DNA of 64,000 bases from Streptomyces regalis (lineage in GTDB: Bacteria; Actinomycetota; Actinomycetes; Streptomycetales; Streptomycetaceae): NCBI RefSeq assembly GCF_001509475.1, contig NZ_LLZG01000001.1, positions 1 to 64,000 on the forward strand. Reading direction: 5' to 3'. Numbering within the stretch: position 1 is the stretch's first letter; each line of letters opens with the position of its first letter. The position numbers were made by a program, and so were the translations under genes. Under the pieces are notes generated by a model that saw only the letters and a list, made by a program, of their open reading frames with translations, was not told the DNA's origin and made no database searches. Shown piece by piece: positions 54,401 to 61,155 of the stretch.

Positions 54401-55980
54401 AGGGTGGAGACCAGCTCGGCGACGCGGTTGGCCACCGTCTCCGGGTCGTTGCCGATGAGGGTGACGGCGCCGCCGCGGGATCCGGGCAGGCCGTCCCGGG
54501 AGTGCGGCAGCCAGCGGGCCCAGTCCCAGGACTCCTCGGACGCCTTGTCGGTGAGGACGACGATCCGCAGGTCGCGCGGCGTGTGCAGGACGGCGGCCTG
54601 CGCGGTCAGCCAGCGGGCCAGCGCCTGCACCGGGCCCGTCTCACCGGCCAGGCCCACCACTCCGCAGTGTTCGAGGTCGACGCTGACGGGCGCGTCCGGG
54701 ATGGTCCAGTGCACGGACGTGTGGTTGTCCTCGCGCGCCGCATCGTCGATGCCGAGCAGGGACGGCTGGCTCGCGGTGCCCAGCCGGAGAGCCAGGTGGT
54801 CGGGGTCGCCGCGGCGGCGCTCCCACAGCCGGCGGCCGGGGCCGACGCCCCACAGGCCGGCCAGCGCCGGGTCGGGCGCGCTCTCGGTGCGCAGCCGCTG
54901 CTCGGTGACGACCTTCTGCCGGACGTCCTCCTCCAGCGAGGCACGGCGCAGCCGATACGTGCGGGACTTCTCCTCGAAGTCCTTGCGGGCCGTGCGCCGC
55001 CCGCTGACGTGGTTCGCCGCCATCAGCAGCGGCGACAGGAACATGAAGAGCAAGTAGTAGTACGAATGCCAGATGAGCACCATGCCGAGGCCCATGATCA
55101 TGGGGGCGAACGCCACCAGGAACGGGATGGGCCTGCGACCGGGCGGCTCGGGCGGTCCGGGGAGGCGGAAGCGCTCGGGTTCGAGGTGCGGCAGGATGCG
55201 CGGCGGCCGGTTGTAGTCCAGTCCGCCACCGCCCTCGGAGGGCACCACGGCGGCGTCCCGCTGCGTCGGTTCGGACAGCCGCAGCAGATACTCGCCGAGG
55301 GCGAGCTCGCCGCCGAGCGGCCAGAGTTCCCAGCCGTCGGGGAGGGCGGCCGCATCGGTGACCTGCTCGGCCGGCTCGTCCTCCTCGTCCTGGTCCGCGA
55401 GGGGGAGCAGCGGCACGTTGGGCTTGCCTCGGTGCTCAGGCGGCTCCGGTACGGACAGGCCGGCGGCGCCGTCCTCCGGCAGTTCGACGAGGGCGGAACC
55501 GTCCGGGCGAACGGAGATCCGTATGCCGTCGGACGGAAGTCCACGACCCTGAAGCGGCACTGCGGAACCCTCCACCGGGCCGATGCCGTGCGTGCCGAGG
55601 CCGAGCGCGTACACCCGCCCCGCATCGGGTCCTCCCACCACCTGCAGTTCCACGACCGGCGAGTGGTCCACCTGCTGCGGCTGCGGCATGGCGGACCGCT
55701 GCGGGCCGTACTCCGCGCCGCCCCGCGGGACGGGCGCGCCGAGCCCGACGAGGCTGCCGTCCATGACCGGTGTGCCGGCCAACGGGGCGCCGGGGGACAG
55801 CGGTTCGTCGCCGACGTAGCACACGGGCACGTTGCCCGTGGCGGGGGCTGGGTCGTCGGTGCGCAGCCGGGCCAGGTGTTCGGCGATGTCCCCCACGGGG
55901 GTGGCGGCGTCGGCGCTCAGCACGATGTCCTGACGGCTCGTGGGGTCGCCGTCGGCAACGGTGGTGATGAGGAGTTTCAT
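51403..55980 (-). CDS. eccC: Type VII secretion ATPase EccC/EssC (FtsK/SpoIIIE family)
   Basis: 1525 aa. Residues about 1-200 form ubiquitin-like/FHA-like modules ('VVELQVVGGPDAGRVYALGL', 'IRISVRPDGSALVEL'), as in Firmicute EssC rather than the shorter actinobacterial EccC (about 1320 aa). Two membrane helices lie near 285-330. Three P-loop ATPase domains follow: D1 Walker A 'AGTTGSGKSEL' near 708 with 'LVIVIDEFATL', D2 'IGIPRSGRSQ' near 1056, D3 'AGPPGSGRSTT' near 1349, D3 degenerate around Walker B. It powers export of WXG100-type substrates. AGGGGAGA precedes the ATG. Downstream of, and in the same direction as, the unknown membrane protein and ECF sigma. Confidence 0.95.
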   Translation of the reverse strand: MKLLITTVADGDPTSRQDIVLSADAATPVGDIAEHLARLRTDDPAPATGNVPVCYVGDEPLSPGAPLAGTPVMDGSLVGLGAPVPRGGAEYGPQRSAMPQPQQVDHSPVVELQVVGGPDAGRVYALGLGTHGIGPVEGSAVPLQGRGLPSDGIRISVRPDGSALVELPEDGAAGLSVPEPPEHRGKPNVPLLPLADQDEEDEPAEQVTDAAALPDGWELWPLGGELALGEYLLRLSEPTQRDAAVVPSEGGGGLDYNRPPRILPHLEPERFRLPGPPEPPGRRPIPFLVAFAPMIMGLGMVLIWHSYYYLLFMFLSPLLMAANHVSGRRTARKDFEEKSRTYRLRRASLEEDVRQKVVTEQRLRTESAPDPALAGLWGVGPGRRLWERRRGDPDHLALRLGTASQPSLLGIDDAAREDNHTSVHWTIPDAPVSVDLEHCGVVGLAGETGPVQALARWLTAQAAVLHTPRDLRIVVLTDKASEESWDWARWLPHSRDGLPGSRGGAVTLIGNDPETVANRVAELVSTLRTRQRAAESTMSKALLSEPDVLVVMDGARRLRDVPGVVSILKEGPAVRIFPLCLDHEERLLPEECTAVVRYENHRLTLRRTGLPAIPDIRPDLVEPAWCERLARGIAPIHDVTPDASEGLPDRVGLLDLLGLPEPSGEAVSARWDRRPGSTEVLLGAGYDGPAAFDLVKDGPHGLVAGTTGSGKSELLQTLVASLAVVNRPDELTFVLVDYKGGSAFKDCVRLPHTLGMVTDLDSHLVQRALTSLSAELVRREHILAAAGAKDLPEYQNMRRRDPELEPVPRLVIVIDEFATLYREIPDFIPGLVSIAQRGRSLGIHLILATQRPAGVVNADIRANTNLRIALRVTDATESQDVIDTKDAVSISPNTPGRALARLGHGTVVPFQTAYSGATRPGATPVRQPQRATEAGAPRIWGTELPWQRLGRAVGIPSAEAEPGAPAMDDDSPTDLNALVDAVREAAEITGCAPQSSPWLPPLGHCVLIDDLPQPEQTGDARLVPVPWALSDVPGAQAQEPVRLDLATFGHLYVIGIPRSGRSQVLRTMAGALARAHSAADVHLYGIDFAGGALSALGVLPHCGAVVPRGDHERLERLLTRLDAELHRRQEQLTHHHAANLTELREIVPAGERPAHVLLLVDGWDALVDLIAEHNGGRQMDQLNRLLREGAAAGLHVVATSERALLAGRATALNDNKLLLRLNDRTDYHVVGKRSRDLPDVIRPGQGWTSDSTEIQVALLAPGATGQEQAEALRAIGTEATRRDAGLPAARRPVRIGTLPANVEFTAAYEKVPEELRRPLWGLLGLGGDDVAPVGVDFAGSSPTFVVAGPPGSGRSTTLASLAVSLLASGTRLVVLTPRESPLRALNGHPGVRLLTSQSPTAQELAAALGSGDEPRVVLVDDADLLILPEIDQDLRALVESGRDRGVGVAAGVTGETMAGAMGWLSALKRHRRGVLLDPQNVMEGDILGVRLTHAHLRNRRPGRGLTVDRRSGELINVQIPETTLE

Positions 55981-56045
55981 GTCTCCCCTTTTGGGGTGGT
56001 TCGTAGGGCGAGCAAGGACTTGCGGTGCCGGTGTGCGGCGGCGGG

Positions 56046-57323
56046 CTACTCCCCGCCGGTGGACGACGCCTCGGCGGGGTGGGACCGTGCCGAGGCCGGT
56101 TCGGACAGGAGGTCGGCACCTGCGACGGTCCGGGCCGGGGCCAGGGGCTTGGGCTCCTCGACGAACTCGGACAGCTCGGAGAGAGCAGACGGCTCGGACT
56201 GCCCGGCCGGTTCGGGCGCCCGCCACTCCTGTTCCGTACGCGGCTCGACGGCCCGCTCGACCGGCCGCTGCCGCTCCGGTGCGCGGCGCGCACGGCGCCG
56301 ATCGGCCCGGACGGCCGCGGCTACGGCCCGGCTGAGCGGGGCCGAGTCGGCGTACAGGTCGAGTTCCGGGGCGGTGACCCGGCCGCGGCCGTCGACGCGC
56401 AGGGCCCAGCTGTGCCCGGCCGCCGGGCCGTCGGTGAGACAGACGACGGTGCCGGTGGCGGCGAGTGCGCTCAGCCGCCGGGCCTGTTCCCGGGTGGGGG
56501 AGGCGCAGACCACGACGGTGGTGGCGGCAGTGACCGCTTCTTCCTCCTCCGTCGCGGCGGGCGTGCCTTCCAGCCGGCGCAGCACGCTGTCGAGCGGTTC
56601 CCCGTGGTAGTGCGGGTGGACGCCGTCCGTCACGGTGACCGAGGCTCCGCTGCCCGGTCGGTCCAGTTGCGCGGCCAGCGCCTGGAGCAGCCGGGTCCGC
56701 GTGACCGTATCTCCCTCGACGGTGATCATCCGTGGCCCGGCGGCCAGGTCGAGGTGGACGCAACTGTCGTCCGCCATGCCGACGGCGACCGGCAATGGCC
56801 GCACCCGGGCGCCCGCGCGGGGTGCGGCGTCCGGCAGCGACTCCTCGTCGTCCAGGCTCAGGCACCAGGACTGCGGGCCGATGCCGTCGGCGACCTCCCA
56901 AGGGGCGGGCGGGGCGGGCAGCCGGCGGGCGGCGATCTGGACGGCGGCCCGACCGGGCTCCGTCCGCAGCCCGTAGGCGAAGGCCCCGGGCACATCGCCG
57001 AGCGCCGCTCCGGCCGCGTCCAGCAGCCGCCGCACGAGCAGGCCGGACCGGGGGTCGCACAGGTGGCGGGCCAGCGCCCGCACCCCACGACGGTGGCGCC
57101 GGAAGGCACGCAGTGGCTCGCCGAACGCCCGCCTGGTCAGGGTGAGTTCTCGGGCGACACCCCGCCGGAACCGCCGCCAGCCGCCGCGCTTACGGACGAC
57201 GTGCCGCAGCAGCAGGAACAGCAGCAGGAGTACGGCGACGGCGACCAGCAGCGTCGTCATCAGCGACGAGTCGGGCTTGGCCAGCGAGATCAGGTGGCCC
57301 TGCGCCGGGACTGCCGCCGTCAT
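56046..57323 (-). CDS. Membrane protein of unknown function in the type VII cluster
   Basis: 425 aa. One membrane helix (about 20-42, 'MTTLLVAVAVLLLLFLLL') after a short exterior segment, then a basic region ('RRFRRGVARELTLTRRAFGE'). The cytoplasmic core about 90-330 contains 'VHLDLAAGPRMITVEGDTVT' and 'TTVVVCASPTREQARRLSAL', which look like a P-loop-ATPase-derived fold without a Walker A motif; the last 90 residues are charged and disordered. ATG overlaps the ECF sigma stop (ATGA). Size and place suggest a secretion-system subunit in the EccE position or a regulator, but I cannot match it to EccB, EccD or EccE. Confidence 0.7.
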   Translation of the reverse strand: MTAAVPAQGHLISLAKPDSSLMTTLLVAVAVLLLLFLLLRHVVRKRGGWRRFRRGVARELTLTRRAFGEPLRAFRRHRRGVRALARHLCDPRSGLLVRRLLDAAGAALGDVPGAFAYGLRTEPGRAAVQIAARRLPAPPAPWEVADGIGPQSWCLSLDDEESLPDAAPRAGARVRPLPVAVGMADDSCVHLDLAAGPRMITVEGDTVTRTRLLQALAAQLDRPGSGASVTVTDGVHPHYHGEPLDSVLRRLEGTPAATEEEEAVTAATTVVVCASPTREQARRLSALAATGTVVCLTDGPAAGHSWALRVDGRGRVTAPELDLYADSAPLSRAVAAAVRADRRRARRAPERQRPVERAVEPRTEQEWRAPEPAGQSEPSALSELSEFVEEPKPLAPARTVAGADLLSEPASARSHPAEASSTGGE

Positions 57324-57889
57324 GCGGCCACCACCGCGTCCTCGGGGTGGCGTCGGCGCAGCTCCCGTATCGCGTGATGTGCGCGGGACTTGACCGTGCC
57401 CGGCGGTATGGAAAGGGCGTCCGCGGCGTCCGGGCCGGTCCAGCCCAGCATGTAGACGTAGAAGAGCACCTCGCGGTGGGGCAGGGAGAGGCGGGAGAGG
57501 GCGTGCACGAGGAAGCGGCGGTGCACCGCCTGGCCGATCGGGTCGACGGGCTCGGCGTGCGACTCCAGCAGCTCCTGGTGGTACTCCGGGCGGGCCTGCT
57601 CGCGTCGCGTCCAGTCCACCACCAGGTTGTGTGCCACCCGGAACAGCCAGGCCCGCGAGGGCGACCAGTCCGGCGGCTGGTCCGCGCTGCTCAGCCAGGC
57701 GCGCAGCAGGGTCTCCTGGACGAAGTCCTCGGCGCGCTGCCGGTCGCCGCGCAGCAGGCGGGAGACGTAGCGCAGGAGCGGCCCGTGGTGCTGTTCGTAG
57801 AGCTCGCGGAAGGAGCCTTCGCAGGCGGGAGCGCTCCCACCGGGTCTGTGGGAGCTCCCGGCAGCGTGGCAGGTGGTGGACGTTCTCAT
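57320..57889 (-). CDS. ECF sigma factor (sigma-70 region 2 and 4)
   Basis: 189 aa. Region 2: 'FRELYEQHHGPLLRYVSRLL' and 'AEDFVQETLLRAWLSS', ending 'RAWLFRVAHNLVVDWTRRE'. Region 4: 'ALSRLSLPHREVLFYVYMLG' and HTH 'GPDAADALSIPPGTVKSRAH'. No anti-sigma zinc protein is encoded next to it; the overlapping membrane protein could play that part. GGGAGG precedes the ATG. Probably drives genes of the secretion cluster in response to an envelope signal. A CebR-box-like sequence (57826-57839) lies within its first codons. Confidence 0.93.
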   Translation of the reverse strand: MRTSTTCHAAGSSHRPGGSAPACEGSFRELYEQHHGPLLRYVSRLLRGDRQRAEDFVQETLLRAWLSSADQPPDWSPSRAWLFRVAHNLVVDWTRREQARPEYHQELLESHAEPVDPIGQAVHRRFLVHALSRLSLPHREVLFYVYMLGWTGPDAADALSIPPGTVKSRAHHAIRELRRRHPEDAVVAA

Positions 57890-58107
57890 GTGTTGCCTCC
57901 CCCGGAACCGGCGCCTGTGTCGTGGGCCGGTCAGGTCGGGACGCCGCGCGGACGCGGCGCGTAGCTGAGCAGTTGGAACGCGGGTGCCCAGGTGACCACC
58001 GCATCCACGAGCGGAACTGGTGGTTCCTGTTGGGCGGTGAGTCTATGAGTGTCGGCGGGACTTTCAAGCGTCTTTGAGGTGAACGTGAGGTTCGGCATGA
58101 AAACCCG

Positions 58108-58145
58108 ACCAGGGCGAACGGGGATTGTGTCCCGTTCGCCCTGGT
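58108..58145 (-). terminator. Intrinsic terminator after the ESAT-6-like gene
   Basis: ACCAGGGCGAACGGG (58108-58122) pairs perfectly with 58131-58145; reading the minus strand, the hairpin is followed by CGGGTTTTC. It ends transcription 20 bp after the ESAT-6-like stop and insulates it from the sigma gene. Confidence 0.8.
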
Positions 58146-58164
58146 TCATCTCACTTGTTGGGCA

Positions 58165-58464
58165 TCAGGCGGGGATACCGCCGGCGATCTGCCCGTCGAG
58201 GTCCCTCACGGACTGAGCGATCTGCTGGAACTGCTTGGAGAACTCGGTGATGTTGTTCACCGCCTGGGTCACCGACGTGTTGAAGTTCGCGTAGGACTCG
58301 CGCAGCTTCGGGCTGGTCTGCGCCAGCATCAGGCCGTCGCCGAGCAGCGCCTCGACCTCACGCTGGAGGTCCGACAGCTGGGGGACCAGCGTGGAGCTGA
58401 CGGCGTTGTTGAGCTTGGCGGCCGCGGCGTTGACCGCCTCTTCGTCGACGTGGGTCTTGGCCAT
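58165..58464 (-). CDS. ESAT-6/WXG100-superfamily small protein
   Basis: 99 aa, two long helices predicted (about 8-42 and 52-90) with a turn near 46-50: 'EAVNAAAAKLNNAVSSTLVP' then 'YANFNTSVTQAVNNITEFSK'. Length and helical hairpin fit ESAT-6-like type VII substrates, but the turn reads 'ALLGDGLML' and has no Trp-x-Gly. A C-terminal YxxxD/E is not obvious. Probably secreted as a dimer or with a partner by the nearby EccC. Start at 58464 after GGAAAGAG; the frame upstream is noncoding. Confidence 0.8.
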   Translation of the reverse strand: MAKTHVDEEAVNAAAAKLNNAVSSTLVPQLSDLQREVEALLGDGLMLAQTSPKLRESYANFNTSVTQAVNNITEFSKQFQQIAQSVRDLDGQIAGGIPA

Positions 58465-58642
58465 CGTGGTCTCTTTCCTTTGCGGTGCGCCCGGTCGCGA
58501 CCGGCCGTGCACCTGGGTGGTGGAACTGCCGGGCCCGCGGATGCGGGCCCTTGGGACCCTGCGGGCGCCGGGGGGAGGGCGCCCGCAGGGAGTCATGGGA
58601 GAGGAAGCCGGGGGATGGGATGCGCGTCCGTCCGCGGGACGG

Positions 58643-60892
58643 TCACCGCCAGTTCTCTCCGAGCGTCCCGAGCGGGGGTTCGTCGCCGTAGCGGGTGTGC
58701 TGGGTGCTGGATTCCTTCAGGTACCAGGTCCCGTTCCGGTTCTTGTACCAGACCTCTTGGATCTCGTTGTTCGCGTCGGCGACGTAGCGTGTGGTGTCCG
58801 TCGTGACGACTCTGAGCTCGGAGCCATCGAGGCGCATGTAGTCCGTCCGGGTGTTGCCGTCCGGCAGCTCGATGGCCATCGGCGGGGAGAAGGAGTCGTC
58901 GGCCGGGCGGCCTGCGCCGTCGACGAGCGGCTTCTCGACCGTCAGGTATGCGGGCGGCCTGCCCACGCCGTTCGCGGCGTTCTCCTCGCCTGCGGGGTCA
59001 CTGTCCCTGTCCCAGGTCAGGGTCCATTCGCCGTCCGGCGTCTTGCGCCACGTCTGGAGCGCGGCGCCCTTGTCGTCGGTGACGTAGCGCATCGATTCCC
59101 CTGGGCCGTACTCTTCGGGATTCGCGTCCATGTACACCTTGGTGACGGTGCCGTCGGAGCGCTGGGTGGTCGTCACGGAGTCGCCCTCGCGGGGAAGTGA
59201 TCGGTATGTCTCGGTGTACGTCAGCCCGTTCTTGTTGGTGATCGTGGTCGTCGTCTCGACCGGGTTGCCGTTCTTGTCGACCTCGATCTGACCGTCGGCG
59301 TCCAGCTTGTACTCGACCTTCGTGTGACCGTTCTCGTCGTCCCGCTCGTAGGTGGTGGGTACGGGGGGCGGTGGGGTCTCCGACGGGCCGTCCCCGCCGA
59401 GTTCGCGGTTCATGTGCAGCGGGTTGGGTTTGCCGCTCTCCGGGGTCCAGGCCGGTTTCTTCGCCAGCTCTTCCTGCTCCGCGGCGTAGTCCTTCTGCAT
59501 CTCCTCGGCCCGCTGCCGCAGCGGTTCCTCGTCCTTGTCGAGCTGCTTCTGCGCCTCTTCGGTCGCGGCCTGGTCCTTCCACAGGTCCTGCTGCTCTTTG
59601 TCCAGCTTGTCCCATTCGGGAGTGAAGGCGTCCTGTTCCTTCCGCAGGGCGTCCTGCTCCCGGTTCAGGTCGCTCTGGTCCTTCTGCTGCTCGCCTTCCA
59701 GCGTCTTGCGCTCGGCGTCCTGTTCCTTCCAGAGGTCCTGCTGCTTGCGCTGCAGCTCCTCGGCCCGCTCGCCGAAAGGTTCCTGCTCCTTGGCGAGCGC
59801 CGCCAGCTCCTTGTTCAGCGCCTCCTGCCGCGTCTGAAGGGGTTCGAGCGCCTTCTCCTGGTCGGCCTGCAGCTTCTCCAGGTCGTCCCATTTCTTCTGG
59901 AGGGGCTCGCCCTCCCGCTTCCACAGCGCGTCCTGTTCGGCCCACAGGGCGTCCTGCCTCTTCTGCCAGGCGTCGAGTTCGCCCTGTGTGACGCCCTTCT
60001 TGCGCAGCAGGGCGTCCCGTTCCTTCCAGAGCGCCTCCTGCTTCGCGGTCAGGGCGTTGCTCTTGGCGTCGTAGGTGTCCTGTTGCTGCTGCAGGGCCGC
60101 CTGCTGCGCCAGGTAGAGAGCCTCCTGCGCATGGCGCTGGTCCGACTCCTCCTTCCGCAACTCCTGCTGCCTGCGCTGCAGTTCGTCCTGGCGCTGCCGC
60201 AGGGGCTCTTGATCCTTCTGCAGGGCCTCGGATTCCTTGTTCAGGGCATCCTGCTTCGCCGCGAAGGCCGCTTCCTGCTCCTCCCGCTCGGCCTTCTGCC
60301 GCTGCCACAGCTCCTGTTGACGCCGGGCGAGTTCATCCTGGCGTTGCCGCAGCGGCTCCTGCTGCTTCTGGAGCTCCTCCTGCTGCTTGTTGAGGTCCGC
60401 CTGGCGCTTCCCCTGGGCGTCCTGCTCCTTCTGCAGAGCCGCCCGTTTCTTCTCCAACTCCTGCTGCTGCCGCTCCAGGTAGAGCTGCCCGGGTTTGTGC
60501 CGCCGCTCCAGGTTCGCGGCCTCGGCCCGTTTGTACATGGCGTCCTGCCGCTGCTTGTAGGCGTCGTTCTCCGCCTTGATGTTCTGCCGCTGGTAGGACG
60601 CCGCCATCGCCGCGGCGTTGACCGCGGTCGACGCGTCGGAGTCGTAGAACGCCTTGCCGATCTCGTCGAGGAGGTTGCCGAGGTCGGTCATGACCTGCCA
60701 GGCCTCGCGGAACGACTTCTGCCAGGCGTCGTAGAAGTTCGTCAGTTCCTCGGCCGTGTCCCGGCGAGGCCCGATGTCACCGGCGGCGAAATTGCGGTCC
60801 GTCTGCGAGGAGACGTTCAATTCATCGCGGAGATGCCAGATCTGGCGGGCGAGGACGTACATCAGATCGTAGTCGACCGAAATGCGGGCCAC
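58643..60892 (-). CDS. WXG-like head, giant coiled coil and beta-repeat tail: putative type VII-linked surface protein
   Basis: 749 aa from GTG at 60892 after GGAAAGAC. Residues 1-110 are helical with 'TNFYDAWQKSFREAWQVMTD', like WXG100/LXG heads. About 150-500 is a continuous Gln/Glu/Lys/Arg-rich coiled coil built of imperfect repeats ('RQDELARRQQELW', 'RQDELQRRQQELR', 'KEQDALRKEQDAF'). After a Pro-rich hinge (about 510-535, 'SETPPPPVPTTYE'), about 540-749 is made of beta-strand repeats ('VEYKLDADGQIEVDKNGNPV', 'VTTTQRSDGTVTKVYMD') resembling YD/RHS-like units. No signal peptide, so export would be by type VII. Function unknown: structural fibre, chaperone or delivery shaft for the divergent large protein. 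Confidence 0.78.
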   Translation of the reverse strand: MARISVDYDLMYVLARQIWHLRDELNVSSQTDRNFAAGDIGPRRDTAEELTNFYDAWQKSFREAWQVMTDLGNLLDEIGKAFYDSDASTAVNAAAMAASYQRQNIKAENDAYKQRQDAMYKRAEAANLERRHKPGQLYLERQQQELEKKRAALQKEQDAQGKRQADLNKQQEELQKQQEPLRQRQDELARRQQELWQRQKAEREEQEAAFAAKQDALNKESEALQKDQEPLRQRQDELQRRQQELRKEESDQRHAQEALYLAQQAALQQQQDTYDAKSNALTAKQEALWKERDALLRKKGVTQGELDAWQKRQDALWAEQDALWKREGEPLQKKWDDLEKLQADQEKALEPLQTRQEALNKELAALAKEQEPFGERAEELQRKQQDLWKEQDAERKTLEGEQQKDQSDLNREQDALRKEQDAFTPEWDKLDKEQQDLWKDQAATEEAQKQLDKDEEPLRQRAEEMQKDYAAEQEELAKKPAWTPESGKPNPLHMNRELGGDGPSETPPPPVPTTYERDDENGHTKVEYKLDADGQIEVDKNGNPVETTTTITNKNGLTYTETYRSLPREGDSVTTTQRSDGTVTKVYMDANPEEYGPGESMRYVTDDKGAALQTWRKTPDGEWTLTWDRDSDPAGEENAANGVGRPPAYLTVEKPLVDGAGRPADDSFSPPMAIELPDGNTRTDYMRLDGSELRVVTTDTTRYVADANNEIQEVWYKNRNGTWYLKESSTQHTRYGDEPPLGTLGENWR

Positions 60893-61155
60893 GTCTTTCC
60901 GTCCTTTCTTCCGGTGCGAGGGTCGAGGAAACACGGATGTTCGCGATATCGAACGAGCGGCGTCGTCGTATCCGCCCTGTAGACGCAGAGACGGACCCGA
61001 AAGGTTCAAATGAATTTCGCCCGGCACCCTACTGACCAGCAGGTATGTGGTATCCGTCACTTCATTGAACTGCTGATCCCCTTGAATACGTCACCAGGAA
61101 GTCATCCGCATGCAGAGCCGCCGACCCTCGCGGTCCTGGACACCTTGGAGGACCC
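60893..61155. promoter_or_regulatory. Divergent promoter region of the coiled-coil and effector genes
   Basis: 263 bp, lower in GC than its flanks around 61000-61090. It holds TTCAAATGAA (61005-61014) and TTCATTGAA (61061-61069), near-palindromes sharing TTCA/TGAA arms that might be operator sites. No core promoter could be assigned with confidence. Confidence 0.35.

Noticed and set aside
51496..56610. 1704-codon open frame on the plus strand opposite eccC
   Set aside because: It is a shadow of the high-GC3 eccC reading frame, with no ribosome site and a composition (Gly/Arg/Gln/Val-rich, no domains) typical of antisense frames in Streptomyces.
59324..60982. 552-codon Leu-rich plus-strand frame opposite the coiled-coil gene
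   Set aside because: Its Leu/Phe runs simply mirror Gln/Glu/Lys codons of the coiled coil; no start signal.
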